From Astrothelium macrocarpum (lineage: Eukaryota > Ascomycota > Dothideomycetes > Trypetheliales > Trypetheliaceae), in the NCBI GenBank assembly GCA_021030915.1, contig JAGEMR010000007.1:372001-436000 (forward strand): DNA of 64,000 bases, written 5' to 3'. Shown piece after piece: positions 12,031 to 22,184 of the stretch (positions are counted from its first letter, which is position 1; each line of letters starts with the position of its first letter). Below the pieces are notes generated by a model that saw only the letters and a program-made list of their open reading frames with translations, was not told where the DNA came from and made no database searches. Made by a program: the position numbers and the translations under genes.

Positions 12031-12744
12031 GGTGAGTGAAGGGCATGGATGGATTAAGAGGAAGGTTTTGGGCCAAAAGGGGGGAAGGCGAATGGGTGTA
12101 GGGAGCAGGGGGGGCAAAGGCTTGGCAACGTGTCAATGGCAATGCCGTGAAGAGACGATCAAGCTAAAGATGAAGACGGAAAATAGAGTTTGGAATGCGA
12201 AACAGTCGAAAATGCATGGCACGAGTGGGGACGTTTCCAGTACATTGAGGGTTTCTTGGGTTCACGCGACCAAGATGCGGAGCGCGCCGTGACTGTCGAG
12301 GTACTACAGGACCAAGGTATCTCCAGCCACTTGCGCCACCAGATTGCAATCGTCTCTAGCACTAATCAGGTCGCGGAATGGCGCCTCTGGTGCATCAGAC
12401 TGCTCATTGGCAAACCACTGATTGGTAGGCGAGCATTTAGCCCGTCCTGTAATCTCATCCATCGTCATCAGTGCGCCGGGCATTTGTAGTGTACACTGTA
12501 CGGGCTTGTATCCGTAGTTGACAGCCAACAACTTCCATCTCATTGTCATTGCGCCATGTTGTCCTTTGATGCGCACTCCTTCCACCTCGCGCATTCCTCC
12601 TAACTGCTTCCTTCAGCTGCTTCGACATCTCTGAGCATGCCGTCCATTATCACTTGGCCATCTGTCTTCCATCCCTACTTATGAAGCTCCCTCTTTGAGC
12701 GCTCCCCCTCTGCCCGTCGTCTGGCATCTTGCCCTCTTTTCCCT
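12031..12744. promoter_or_regulatory. Divergent intergenic promoter region
   Basis: 714 bp separate the RA-PH gene (minus) and the GT25-like gene (plus), so both promoters must lie here. C/T-rich tracts just before 12745 are typical of fungal start regions. No TATA box is obvious. Confidence 0.5.
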
Positions 12745-13999
12745 ATGTACCGACTCCCTGGCGCCATGTTAATCAAAGAAAAGCCTCAGACTCGATATCG
12801 CAGGCTTCCGCTCATACTCGCATTTTGTACAATATCTTTATTCATCTATCTCCGGTTCACCTCGCCATCCAGTCCTTCTACTCGCAACTATTGGCATGGA
12901 TTGAAGCCCGCGAACTCTACTTTGGGTGTGAGACATCACATGTTAAATCCTGCCATTGACTCATTGCAGCTGATTGTTTCTCAGTTTGGTGCTCTTGTCG
13001 CCGTTTCCAAAGCCGAATCACCCCGTCGTGAAGGTCTGGTATTTGCTGCGAACATCACCGGTTTGGACATTACAATACCGCATCAGCCAGAATGGACAGA
13101 TCAAGATATCAGGGGTCTGATAGCGCCAGAAGGATCAACAATGAGCAGAGGATCAGCATTAGCCTGGTTGGGTCATTTGAATGCTCTGAGATGGTACGGT
13201 GCTTTTGTTTGACATTCGTCCATCCCAGTCTGTGCTGCTCGTTCTAACTTCGGATAGGTTCAGAGACTCTGGCCTGCAGACGGCTCTGATTATGGAAGAC
13301 GACGTAGATTGGGATATCCATCTGCGAACTGTGCAGGTCCCCAAAGTTGCTGCAGCGCTTCGCAAGCTCACAAAATCAAATGCCGGTTACTACGGAGATC
13401 CGGACGACTGGGATATTCTTTGGTGGGGCCATTGCGGTGACATCCATTCGCCTGAAAAATTCAACGATCCGAATCTGACAAAATACTCTTTTGTGGATGA
13501 TACCCTTCCACCTCGAGATAAGATGCATCCCGAAATGAGAACTTTTCTTGAGAAGCTTGGAGTCGAGAAGGATATTCGCATGGTCCACAAAACTGTCTTT
13601 CCCTTGTGTAGTTTTGCCTATGCCGTCACTCAGGACTCTGCCAGAAAATTGCTGGATCCGAGAATAGCAGGCAAGGAAAAGGAGGGAGGATGCATGGCCT
13701 ACGACGTCCGACTCTGCGAAGTCTGTCGCGATCTGGGCTTCGCATGCTGGAGTAGTAACCCAGAACTTTTCCACCACATGGAAGCTCCCTCGGAAATTGC
13801 CAACGTCAACCTAGGCCTTCACGAGCAGGGCAAGCTAGCCGGATTTGCGGGACAGCATAGCCCGAACATTGCCTGTGGCGCACGATCCCGCAACTTTTAT
13901 ACCAAAGATCCAGCTGCACTAGCATATCTTCAGGATGTAGTAGGCCGGCAAGGTCATTGTTTACATGATCAGCTGGAAGAAGATATGACAATGCCTTAG
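12745..13999 (+). CDS. Fungal GT25-like (LPS-type) glycosyltransferase, type II membrane protein
   Basis: Likely Golgi glycosyltransferase. Exons are 12745..12927, 12985..13193 and 13258..13999 (introns 57 and 64 nt; total 1,134 nt, 377 aa). The first intron (GTGAGA..TTTCTCAG) is a multiple of three and free of stops; removing it joins NSTLG to FGALVAVS, which is how this family reads, so I treat it as real. An N-terminal signal anchor covers about residues 19-38 (LPLILAFCTISLFIYL). The acidic motif LIMEDDVDWD is the probable nucleotide-sugar/metal site; WWGHCGD and CSFAYAVT are further family blocks. Several Cys residues lie in the C-terminal half (GGCMAYDVRLCEVC). The acceptor substrate is unknown; fungal members often sit near cell-wall or secondary-metabolism genes. 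Confidence 0.85.
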
Positions 14000-14997
14000 C
14001 GATGATACACTTGACTTAGTTTCTACATTTTGCATTTGCATAGGCTACGGCGTCACGGTTTTGGCCCTGCAAGTCCTCGGGCAGACTGAAATTCTGGGAC
14101 GGGGTCTGGTACAAGATATCCCTCTTCATTGTCAATGTATTGAATGTGGAGTTCCTCAGATTTCTAGAAATGGATACGAAGCGTATCTCATAGCATTTTC
14201 CGGCAATTCAATCTGCAACTGAGCAGCTGGTGGTGGCCTTGGTCATCCAAACGCATCCAGAAATTGTAGGTCTGAGAAGCTGGCCTCTGGTTTTCGATTT
14301 ACTCAATATGAATGAATGTACAGGAAGCCTGTACAAGATTTCGACCAATTTTTCAACATAGTATACTCTGTTGATCTTGCAAGCATGTCCGTCAATCTAC
14401 ACATTCAGCTATGGTTTCAAATCTTGAAGAGGCTTTACCTGAGTTTTCCAACCGCACTACACTCTGGTTTTGTCCTTGTGGCACCTTGGTCGTGAGCCAC
14501 CACTAAGAGATGACGGACACAGAGTCAAGGTAATCTCCACTCTAAGACACGTTCCATGAACACGTTCCGAAACATGAGCACACGCTAATTCATGCGTCTT
14601 ATTTGTCGGACCCTTTGGCACATGTTTCCTTTGCTCCTTGCATTTCTGAAAGTATTTCTGAAAGAACGCCTCATAAAATGCACGTCCAAGATCTTCTTTG
14701 TGAGACTGCAGACGACAATGCCTTTCCGCCGTGTGGTCTTCACACATCACGTCCTGGCGTGGACAGCTGAGACGAAGTTCCAGAATGATGTCTCAAAGAC
14801 CTCCGTGTGGCTGTAGAGGAGAACACATTTACACAGTCTTTGTGGATCATTGCACCCCCTGTCAGTCCACTTGATTGAGAAGTAATTTCAATCGCCTGAT
14901 TCTCTTCCTTTCTGATTGTCTGTATACCATGTCGGTTTTGTTTTCGATATTGACTTATTGAGCTCTGCGAACTTCATTGAAGCGTAGACAATTTTTC
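14000..14997. other. Intergenic, no gene seen
   Basis: Downstream region of the glycosyltransferase and promoter of the esterase. Only short frames without domains occur. A short direct repeat (TATTTCTGAAAG-like) lies near 14641-14665. Confidence 0.5.
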
Positions 14998-16353
14998 ATG
15001 ATGTTCTCGACTATTCTTCAAATCATTTGGGTCGTTCTATTATTCGATAGATGTATCAAGGGCATTGTCGCAGCCTCAACTTCCTGCCCCGAATCCAATG
15101 GTACGACATACACTGCTAGCAATGGTGACGAGTTTGTTATCGAATGCAAGTTTGACCGGACTGGAGGCGACTTGGAAATGAAGTACACCAACAGCTTCCA
15201 GGATTGCGTTGACCTTTGCTCTTCCACTGCCAATTGTGTCGACGTATCGTACTCCGGAACCGCCTGTTATATGAAGGACGTTCTTAAGGATGGGCACTCT
15301 GCTGGGTGTTCCGGAGCCAGATTAATCTCATCAAGCCGGAGGCCTGCCCCTGACTCTAGCACATCTTCACCTGGGGCGTCTTCTCCCTCTTCTACCATAC
15401 TTACATCCGTTCCGTCATCTACTGTGGCGAGCTCATCTGCCGGGCCATCTCAAATTTACCCTACAACGACTGCCATATCTGGCTGTAACAAAGCCCTTCC
15501 TTCAGGTCTCGTTCTCGGCGGTTCTAGCCAATCTTTCAATCTTACCACCTCCACGGGCGCCACGCGTAACTATCTCCTTTACGTTCCATCTTCCTACTCC
15601 AACACAACACCCAATCCCCTCATCCTCTCCTTCCACGGCCATGGCAGCTCCCCCGGCGCTCAAGAATCCCTCACGGGCTTCTCCACCACCTCCATCAACC
15701 CCGACCACATCGTCGCCTATCCTGCCGGCATCGCCGCTTCCTGGCAAGGCGCTCCATACGCTACCCCAGGCATTGACGACATCGCATTCACCGCTGACCT
15801 CCTCACCACCCTCAGCGCCACGCTCTGCGTCGACTCCTCGCGACGCTACGCAACCGGCCACTCCAACGGCGGCGGGTTTGTCGGGACCCTCGCCTGCTCT
15901 GCAAACGGCTCGAGCGCGTTCGCCGCATTCGCCGCCAACTCCGGCGCCTTCTACCAGGATGACACGGACACCGCGTCTTGCAATGCCAGCAGCATGCCAC
16001 TGCTGCCATGTCAGCCCGCTCTCGCGACATCGGGCCACACGCCGTTCATGGAAGTCCATGGCACCGCAGACGCAACGGTCCCGTACTGGGGCGGGGCGCA
16101 CATGGGCGAATGCATGCCCATGGTACCCGGGTATGTGGCGGAGTGGGCGGCGCGGGAATGGTGGACCGGGGCGAATGAGAGTCAGGTGGTGACGAACACG
16201 TCGGGCAAGGCGACGACGCGGTATATTTGGGATGACGCAGAGACAGTAGTGCATTATCGGGTGGAGGGGTTGGGGCATGATTGGGCGCGCGATTGGGGTG
16301 GGTTCAGTACGAGCCCGACGATGATGTCGTGGTTGAAGAAGTGGAGTATCTGA
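14998..16353 (+). CDS. Secreted CE1/feruloyl-esterase-like hydrolase with N-terminal PAN/Apple-like domain
   Basis: Probable extracellular esterase acting on plant cell-wall esters. Single exon, 451 aa. A signal peptide is visible (MMFSTILQIIWVVLLF..). Residues about 36-100 form a Cys-rich PAN/Apple-like module (CPESNGTTY, CVDLCSSTANC, ACYMKDV), followed by a Ser/Thr/Pro linker. The alpha/beta-hydrolase core begins near ISGCNKALPSG and is typical of the feruloyl esterase C/LpqC group. It has ILSFHGHGSSPG near the oxyanion hole, the nucleophile elbow GHSNGGG, an Asp in the EVHGTADATVPYWGG block and a C-terminal His in GLGHDWARDWGG. Two adjacent ATGs (14998, 15001) could serve as the start. Substrate preference (feruloyl or acetyl esters) cannot be told from sequence. 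Confidence 0.88.
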   Translation: MMFSTILQIIWVVLLFDRCIKGIVAASTSCPESNGTTYTASNGDEFVIECKFDRTGGDLEMKYTNSFQDCVDLCSSTANCVDVSYSGTACYMKDVLKDGHSAGCSGARLISSSRRPAPDSSTSSPGASSPSSTILTSVPSSTVASSSAGPSQIYPTTTAISGCNKALPSGLVLGGSSQSFNLTTSTGATRNYLLYVPSSYSNTTPNPLILSFHGHGSSPGAQESLTGFSTTSINPDHIVAYPAGIAASWQGAPYATPGIDDIAFTADLLTTLSATLCVDSSRRYATGHSNGGGFVGTLACSANGSSAFAAFAANSGAFYQDDTDTASCNASSMPLLPCQPALATSGHTPFMEVHGTADATVPYWGGAHMGECMPMVPGYVAEWAAREWWTGANESQVVTNTSGKATTRYIWDDAETVVHYRVEGLGHDWARDWGGFSTSPTMMSWLKKWSI

Positions 16354-16833
16354 GGTGGCATTGTTCGGTGGTTTAGCAACCTCTGATAACCCGAGATGAG
16401 ATTAGAGGAAGTCTGAATTGTACGCCTGATTAGTCGAGAAGAGCCTGCATTTTGACGAGCGAGCAAGTATTAGGCAGAGATATAGAAGTATCAAATTGAG
16501 ATAAAGATAGGGAAATAATGTATGGATAAGATCAGTTGATGGACTATGATTCTAGAATCATGGAACAATGGCGCTTGCTATCCCACACACCATTAGATTC
16601 GACCTTTTATGCGCCTCTACCATGATAATTCGTATGCTCATTTAAAACTTCTCATGACATAATAAGTTCCGAATTGAGAGGGGTATCATTTTCCCTGGAA
16701 ATTTGGTCCATGCAGAATTGTCACGCCGTGTCCGTTTCCATCTCCCGCACTTGAAATGTGTTTATTCTCAAACGATGTATTAGACGGCAAGTTTCGATTC
16801 TCCGAGCATTCAACCTCCGTCTATGGTATGTGT
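16354..16833. other. Convergent 3' intergenic region
   Basis: About 480 bp, AT-rich, between two genes facing each other. It contains likely 3' UTRs and polyadenylation signals only. Confidence 0.5.
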
Positions 16834-18675
16834 TTAGATCCAAGGCATTCGAACTATTTTGTCGTCGTCGACAATCTCATCGCTAACTTTCCAGAAGGCT
16901 AAAAATAGAGTATGCATCAGACATATCTTTGAGCAGACAGAAAGAGAGGATCTTGACTAACTTGTTGGTCCAACAGGCCCGTGTAGATCGAAATCCTTGT
17001 CGAACCAATTACCGAGGATGCCTCTGGCAGAGCGAATGCCGCCTATCTGGATGCCCTCGCTACGCCACCGTTCTTCTCTGAAATGTAGAATTCGGGTCAG
17101 TGTTTAGTGAGCTAACAATAGATAAAATGGGGACATTGCAGGAAGTGATGAAAGAAGATGACCATCAAGAGACGACTCACCCGTGAAAGATTGACCAAGT
17201 GGTCCATCTTATATGACCATTCTTCATTCGTCGAGCAATTCCTTTTGCATCCGTAAGCTCCAAAGTCTACTGTTATGGAGGGTAGAAACAGACCTCTCAG
17301 TTTTGAGTCTGCATTCGGATCCCATCCAGCATGCCTCGAGCGCGAATGACCCCGAAAGTGGACAAGAGGGAGCTCTTGATCGTCTTCTGGGCCCGGTTTC
17401 TCAATCGAAGTCACTCGTAGTTTGCAACTAATGAGGCGAATGGCTTCTTCGTTGTTCAAAGGGTCTTTCGGATACTTGCGCGGATCTTTGTGTCGAGCGC
17501 CTTCGTCGGAGAAATTAAAGGAGTATAAATCCGTATAATCTAAGCATGGATGCGAAAGGTTAGATCATGTAGATTATGGCATGATTTTTATTTGAGGGGG
17601 GAGGATAGACTGATGTGGTTAGCTTACCTAAAAAGCAGACAACCTGGATCTTCCCATTAGCGTTTTTCTTGTTCTTCAAGTACATCTCTGCTTACTCTCA
17701 TCCAGGTCCCATGAACTCCATAAGGATCCTCCATTGGCAACTCTGGCTCTTTGACTATAGACCACGCATTAGGAGTGATGCCAGCAAAAGGTTTATTCCA
17801 CATCTCAGAAATGGCACCATTTGTACGTTTCCGGAAGATACGATAATTGTATGCGATCAAGATGGAGGTAGCCTCAAGGTTCTCCCAATCGATGTCCATG
17901 CTACCATCTGGCGAAAAGGGCCCCCATCGAGTCTTCTCGGTGTAGTATCGCAAGTCGTATACACGAGACCGTGCATATGGATGTGCCGCACATTTTTCAC
18001 CAGTGAGATCGATAGGAACACCAAAGAGAACGTGAAGCTTGGCAGCAAGTTGTCTTTGTTCAGGGGTTGAGTACGCTCTCATGGCTAGGGTGCCAGAGCT
18101 TTCGAAGAGACTGGATCCGCATACGAGGTTGTCGATGTTGACTTGATGTTCCGGATTGAATAGCCCGGCAAGAAGGGAGACATTACGTGATTTATCGTGG
18201 TTCCAGATACAACGTCCTGCATCGGGGTCTAGAGTTGAGGTTGCGCGATGGATAGAGCCATGTAAAAAGTTCGAGATTTCTTCCACAATCCAGCCAAGTT
18301 TCTCCCTCTTTTGCAATCAGTCGCAACGAAAGCAAGAAGGGCTACAACACTGGCGTACCTTGATATCCTCATTTTGGGATTCGAGGATCTTTATTAGGGC
18401 GACACGCTTTTGAACCAAGTCTTTGTAGTCGGGTTCCGGTGCGCTGATATCTCTGATGACTTCGTCCTATCCATACATCAGTCACTCGGTCCACGCGAGG
18501 ACGGCTTGTAACGGACAAATGCATTTAAGTAAGTCTGCTTCCAAAGTAGAGCGTTGTTCGTGATAAATTTGTTCGCAAAATGGCATGTTTTGGAAAACGA
18601 GGCGAGGTCAGTGAAGTTGACCTCGGTCAATATTGAGTGAAGGACTTCGATTGGCATGCTCCATAGGGACAACAT
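16834..18675 (-). CDS. Large F-box protein, eight exons including a 16-nt microexon
   Basis: SCF-type ubiquitin ligase adaptor conserved across filamentous fungi. Exons: 18675..18517, 18466..18359, 18307..17696, 17643..17628, 17539..17294, 17241..17181, 17077..16962, 16898..16834. They sum to 1,383 nt, 460 aa with no frame error. Introns are 50-103 nt, with donors GTCCGT, GTACGC, GTAAGC, GTAAGC, GTCTGT, GTGAGT and GTTAGT. The F-box is at residues about 5-50 (MPIEVLHSILTEVNF; LWKQTYL). The C-terminal half carries the fungal signature blocks VHFRGHSRS, IRWTTWSIFHGEERWR, EGIQIGGIRSARG and LGNWFDKDFD followed by GPVGPTTFWK, each of which appears only after splicing. The target substrate is unknown. 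The start is the first ATG before the F-box; the first donor (GTCCGT) is the weakest junction. Confidence 0.82.
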
Positions 18676-19905
18676 TTTGATGGTTCGAAGTCTAGGGCAC
18701 AGAAAGATCAGACAAGAACCATCGACTTCGCAAGACAGTGCTCAATTTGAGTGTGCTCTGGTAGGGGGAAGGTGAGGAAGGACGTAACAATTGTGCTGCG
18801 GTGTTCGGAGCTGTTATCTCCATTGGCTTGGTCCCTGATGATCGCGCGAGTTGCCATTTTACCATTGTTTTTTGCGCCGGAATTGTAGCTAAAGTGCTAT
18901 AATAGTAACTAATAAAATCCTTTCCCGCTTTTCATGACGACAGCTGTTTCTTGCCGCATTTGGTTAGGGCGGCGGTCTAGGGGCCCTGGTGTTCACTAGT
19001 GAAAGTCTCACCTTTTTGATAATGCAAATATGACTGAAACCAAAATTTCTAACCGCATATAACATCGGAAATGGTTTCCTATGAATCTTTGATATTGACG
19101 AGATTTTCCTAACATTTATTGTCGATATTACATGGTGAATGAATGCTCGAAATTCGTGATATTCGGGCTGGCACACTCACTAGTGAACGCCAGGGTGTTC
19201 CAGTCATGACTTGGTGCATCAGAAGCCCGGCAACGTGCATAAGCATGCGGCATGGATCGAATTGGAAACGCGGCTAATTGGAGAGTTTGGGCGATTAAGG
19301 CTCTCAAGTCTACACACGCGTCCGCAAAATAGGCCTCTTCATCCAGCTACAAGGGTGCCCGGGAAGATGAGACCAGGGCTTTCTCCGATCCAAGCTATGA
19401 CTTAGTTCAACCTTTAACTCCTTCTATGCCTCGGCAGCCTCCATCTGATTTAGTGTCCCGAAAGTCCAGCGTCTGGGGTTCCTGATCTATCCAAAGTCTT
19501 CAAACACCTGATGTTCCCAGCGTTGCATCAACAGCTATTTTGATTTTGCCTCCTCAGCTGCTTGAACACTGCTTGACACCTGACCTTCGTCAATGCGAAA
19601 TGTACCTCTGTCACTATGGGTCAGGATTGCATAATACAGCTCAACAACCACAGCCTTCGTAAATGCGTGGTACAGCCGCAAGCGAAGCACGCGGGACCAT
19701 GGGTTCCCTGACAAGCATCATTCCAGCCTCCAGCTCATGATTAACAACCGGTTGGCTGGCCGTGAAGAAATCTTCCGATTCATCGCCGTCTACAGCTTCC
19801 GCATTGCCCGTTGAATATATTAGTCCATTGTCCAGTCTAAGCATTGGAAGTTTGCATTTCCAACAACTACCCAACTTCCATAGCCACAATTCTTGCTGCT
19901 ACGCC
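18676..19905. other. Intergenic region carrying a MITE-like repeat
   Basis: Upstream of the F-box gene. Apart from the 212-bp inverted-repeat element at 18984-19195, I see no gene; frames are short and lack domains. Confidence 0.5.
18984..19195. mobile_element. MITE-like element with terminal inverted repeats
   Basis: The left end reads CCCTGGTGTTCACTAGTGA and the reverse complement of the right end reads CCCTGGCGTTCACTAGTGA: 18 of 19 bases agree and the single difference is a T/C transition. The core TTCACTAGTGAA is itself a palindrome, but the flanking CCCTGG half is not, so the ends are truly inverted repeats. The 212-bp interior is AT-rich and non-coding, as in a deletion-derived transposon. 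No clear target-site duplication is visible, so the copy may be old. Confidence 0.6.
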
Positions 19906-20124
19906 ATGTGCCTCATTACACCCGCTCGTGAGGCTGTCGGGCCTCCTCCTCGCCCCGTTTCCTATTATCATTCTGGGCCACGACCACGAAGGTCCTCGGT
20001 GGTTGTTCATGAGCGGTCTTCGTATGCTCCACGTAGCTCAGTGGCGAGCTATCGCAGTTACCACACCAGTCGACCAAGTGTTGAACATGTTCACTATCCC
20101 CGCCGAGTCGTTACCTACAGATAG
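19906..20124 (+). CDS. Small Arg/Ser/Tyr-rich protein (72 aa), hypothetical
   Basis: An ATG-initiated 72-aa frame. The product is basic and rich in Arg, Ser, Tyr, Pro and His (GPPPRPVSYYHSG, RSYHTSRPSVEHVHYPRR), with no signal peptide or membrane segment. The composition is that of a deliberate small disordered protein rather than random translation; similar short RSY-rich proteins are common in filamentous ascomycetes. No splice is needed. It could still be chance, since there is no domain to anchor it. Confidence 0.4.
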   Translation: MCLITPAREAVGPPPRPVSYYHSGPRPRRSSVVVHERSSYAPRSSVASYRSYHTSRPSVEHVHYPRRVVTYR

Positions 20125-20757
20125 AGCAACGAGCTCTGGAGCCAAGTTTGACAAGGACAACAAAGACCTATGCAACTGTGGAGAGGATGGTTAGGAACGA
20201 TAATGGTATTGGTCTCAGTTCAAGTTCATGAGGAACCCGACAATTGATACGGATGCCTTTAAAGTGCATGATGATGTGCTTACGAAGTTCGATTTGACGA
20301 TAGCCGGCGATGGGAATCTGCTTTGGGTATGCTCTGTAAAGAGATGGGGGCTAATTTTGGTGGCTGGAATTGGTGGAATGCAAGGGAGGTTGACGTCATT
20401 GCTCGGTATAGGGAGAATCCCAGCTGCCAATCGTTCATGAGCTTCTCTATCAACTCGAAACCCGGTTTTGTAGTTAAGCCTGCCCTTTGAATCTCATCAA
20501 CCTGAAACAATTTCTCTCTCCCTTTATTTGTTCATTCGCGCCGAACAGTCTTTCTGACCTATCGACTTGGTAAAAGACCTCTACGCGTCAAGTCCGCGCG
20601 CCTCAATACGCGCCCAAGCTTCATAGTTAAGTTGACGCCTGTGACCAACCTCCAACATGTAAGCTGGTCTTCCGTATTCATTGTGATGCTACCTTATAAG
20701 CTTCTGGAAAGCTTAACTTCTTGTTGTATTCTTATCTTTGTTCAACCGATATGAAAC
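20125..20757. other. Intergenic, promoter of the eisosome gene
   Basis: No domain-bearing frame. C/T-rich stretches near 20500-20620 and an ATG four codons upstream of 20758 in another frame (a possible tiny uORF) are the only features noted. Confidence 0.45.
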
Positions 20758-21919
20758 ATGCCAATTTTCTTCGATCCCCCTCTGCCCTCTGAATTTCCAT
20801 TTGATCTTCGTCCTCGTAGCAGTTCAAGATCTAGGTCATTGACACTTGTTCCAACCCTGGCCAGGAATCGATCACTCTCGATTAGGTCCAAAAAGACCAC
20901 CGACTCTGGCGGTAGCAATGAAAAGACCGCACCCAAGCATCGCTTTACCATGAGCAGTCTGCGTGGCATGCAACAACCCGAACTGAGCAAAAAGCTCTTC
21001 AAGCTCATCAAGACTGAAAACCACTGCATCGGCGCCTACGAATCCGCAGGTCGAGAACGTGCTGCAATTGCTACACAGTTATCGGAATGGGGCGAGTCGA
21101 CGAATGATGATGCCATCTCGGATATCTCGGATAAATTAGGTGTATTAATGGCAGAAATTGCAGAACAAGAGGACCTCTATGCCCAAAATTTGGAGGACTA
21201 CAGAGGTGTGTTGAAGCAAATTCGGAATACGGAGAGCTCAGTGCAGCCGAGTCGTGACCACAAGGCTAAAGTCAGTACCTTTGGACATCTACTTTAACAC
21301 AAAGAAAACGATTCCGATATCGAGCTAATCTTGATCACAGGTCTCTGACGAGATTCAAAAGCTCAAGTACAAAGAACCAACCAGTACGAAAATCGTCCAA
21401 CTCGAGCAGGAGCTCGTCCGTGCCGAGGCGCAATCTCTGGTTGCTGAAGCCCAGCTTACCAACATCACCCGCCAGAAATTCAAAGAAGCCTACGACCTAC
21501 ATTTCGCCGCCGTCATCGAGCGCGCCGAAAAGCAAGCACTCCTAGCCAAGCATGCCCGCCGCGTAATTAATCTTCTCGATGACACTCCGATCGTGCCGGG
21601 AGATGCGCATCCCACCTACTTGGGCACTGAAGGGGCTCGCCACTACTTGAACGACGCCGAGGATGAGCTGCGAGCATGGCGGAGCACCGTTGAGCCCATC
21701 CAAAGCAACGCAGGTGCCATGGCATCTGGTGCAGTTCCGGCGCATCCAGGGCAAGTACCAGATCCGACGTACGAACGCGAGGCGGCACAGCAGGAGGAGA
21801 TTGAAGAAGAGGCAGCTAGAAGAGTGCATGGCGAGGTAGGGGAGGAGGCGGGGAGTGAGGCAGCAACGACGGAAACCAACCCCCCGTATCCTGTCGGTGA
21901 GGGAGTAGCAGCGCAATAA
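20758..21919 (+). CDS. PIL1: Eisosome core component, Pil1/Lsp1 family BAR-domain protein
   Basis: Forms the scaffold of eisosomes (MCC furrows) on the inner face of the plasma membrane. Exons 20758..21270 and 21341..21919 with a 70-nt intron (GTCAGT..GCTAAT..TTGATCACAG); total 1,092 nt, 363 aa. Family blocks: PELSKKLFKLIKTENHCIGAY, then GRERAAIATQLSEWGE, SDKLGVLMAEIAEQEDLYA, IRNTESSVQPSRDHKAK and, across the splice, EIQKLKYKEP, LEQELVRAEAQSLVAEAQL, LLDDTPIVPG. The N-terminus (residues 1-75) is Ser/Arg-rich; in this family such regions are phosphorylated. The C-terminal tail is acidic. The start at 20758 gives the longest frame; an internal Met before SSLRGMQQ is an alternative. Fungi usually carry two or more Pil1-type paralogues, so PIL1 versus LSP1 is not resolved here. 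Confidence 0.9.
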
Positions 21920-22184
21920 TTTGGGGGCATCTTACTAAGGATACTGACGAGTTTGGAGTGTCTTTGGATGGGAATACCCTACATGTCCTAGGTGTCCGAT
22001 ATTACCAGTGACTTGATCGTGTCTCTCAACGTAAATCTCATTTATCTATTTCATATCTTTTACTGGGTATCAGTCCAAAGCATCTCAGTGTAATGCAATG
22101 TAATGAGAAATCTGATGCTTAAACCTTGACGCCGGCCAAAACTCCACCGCTATGCTTTTGAAACGCTGTCATAAAGTTCATGCA

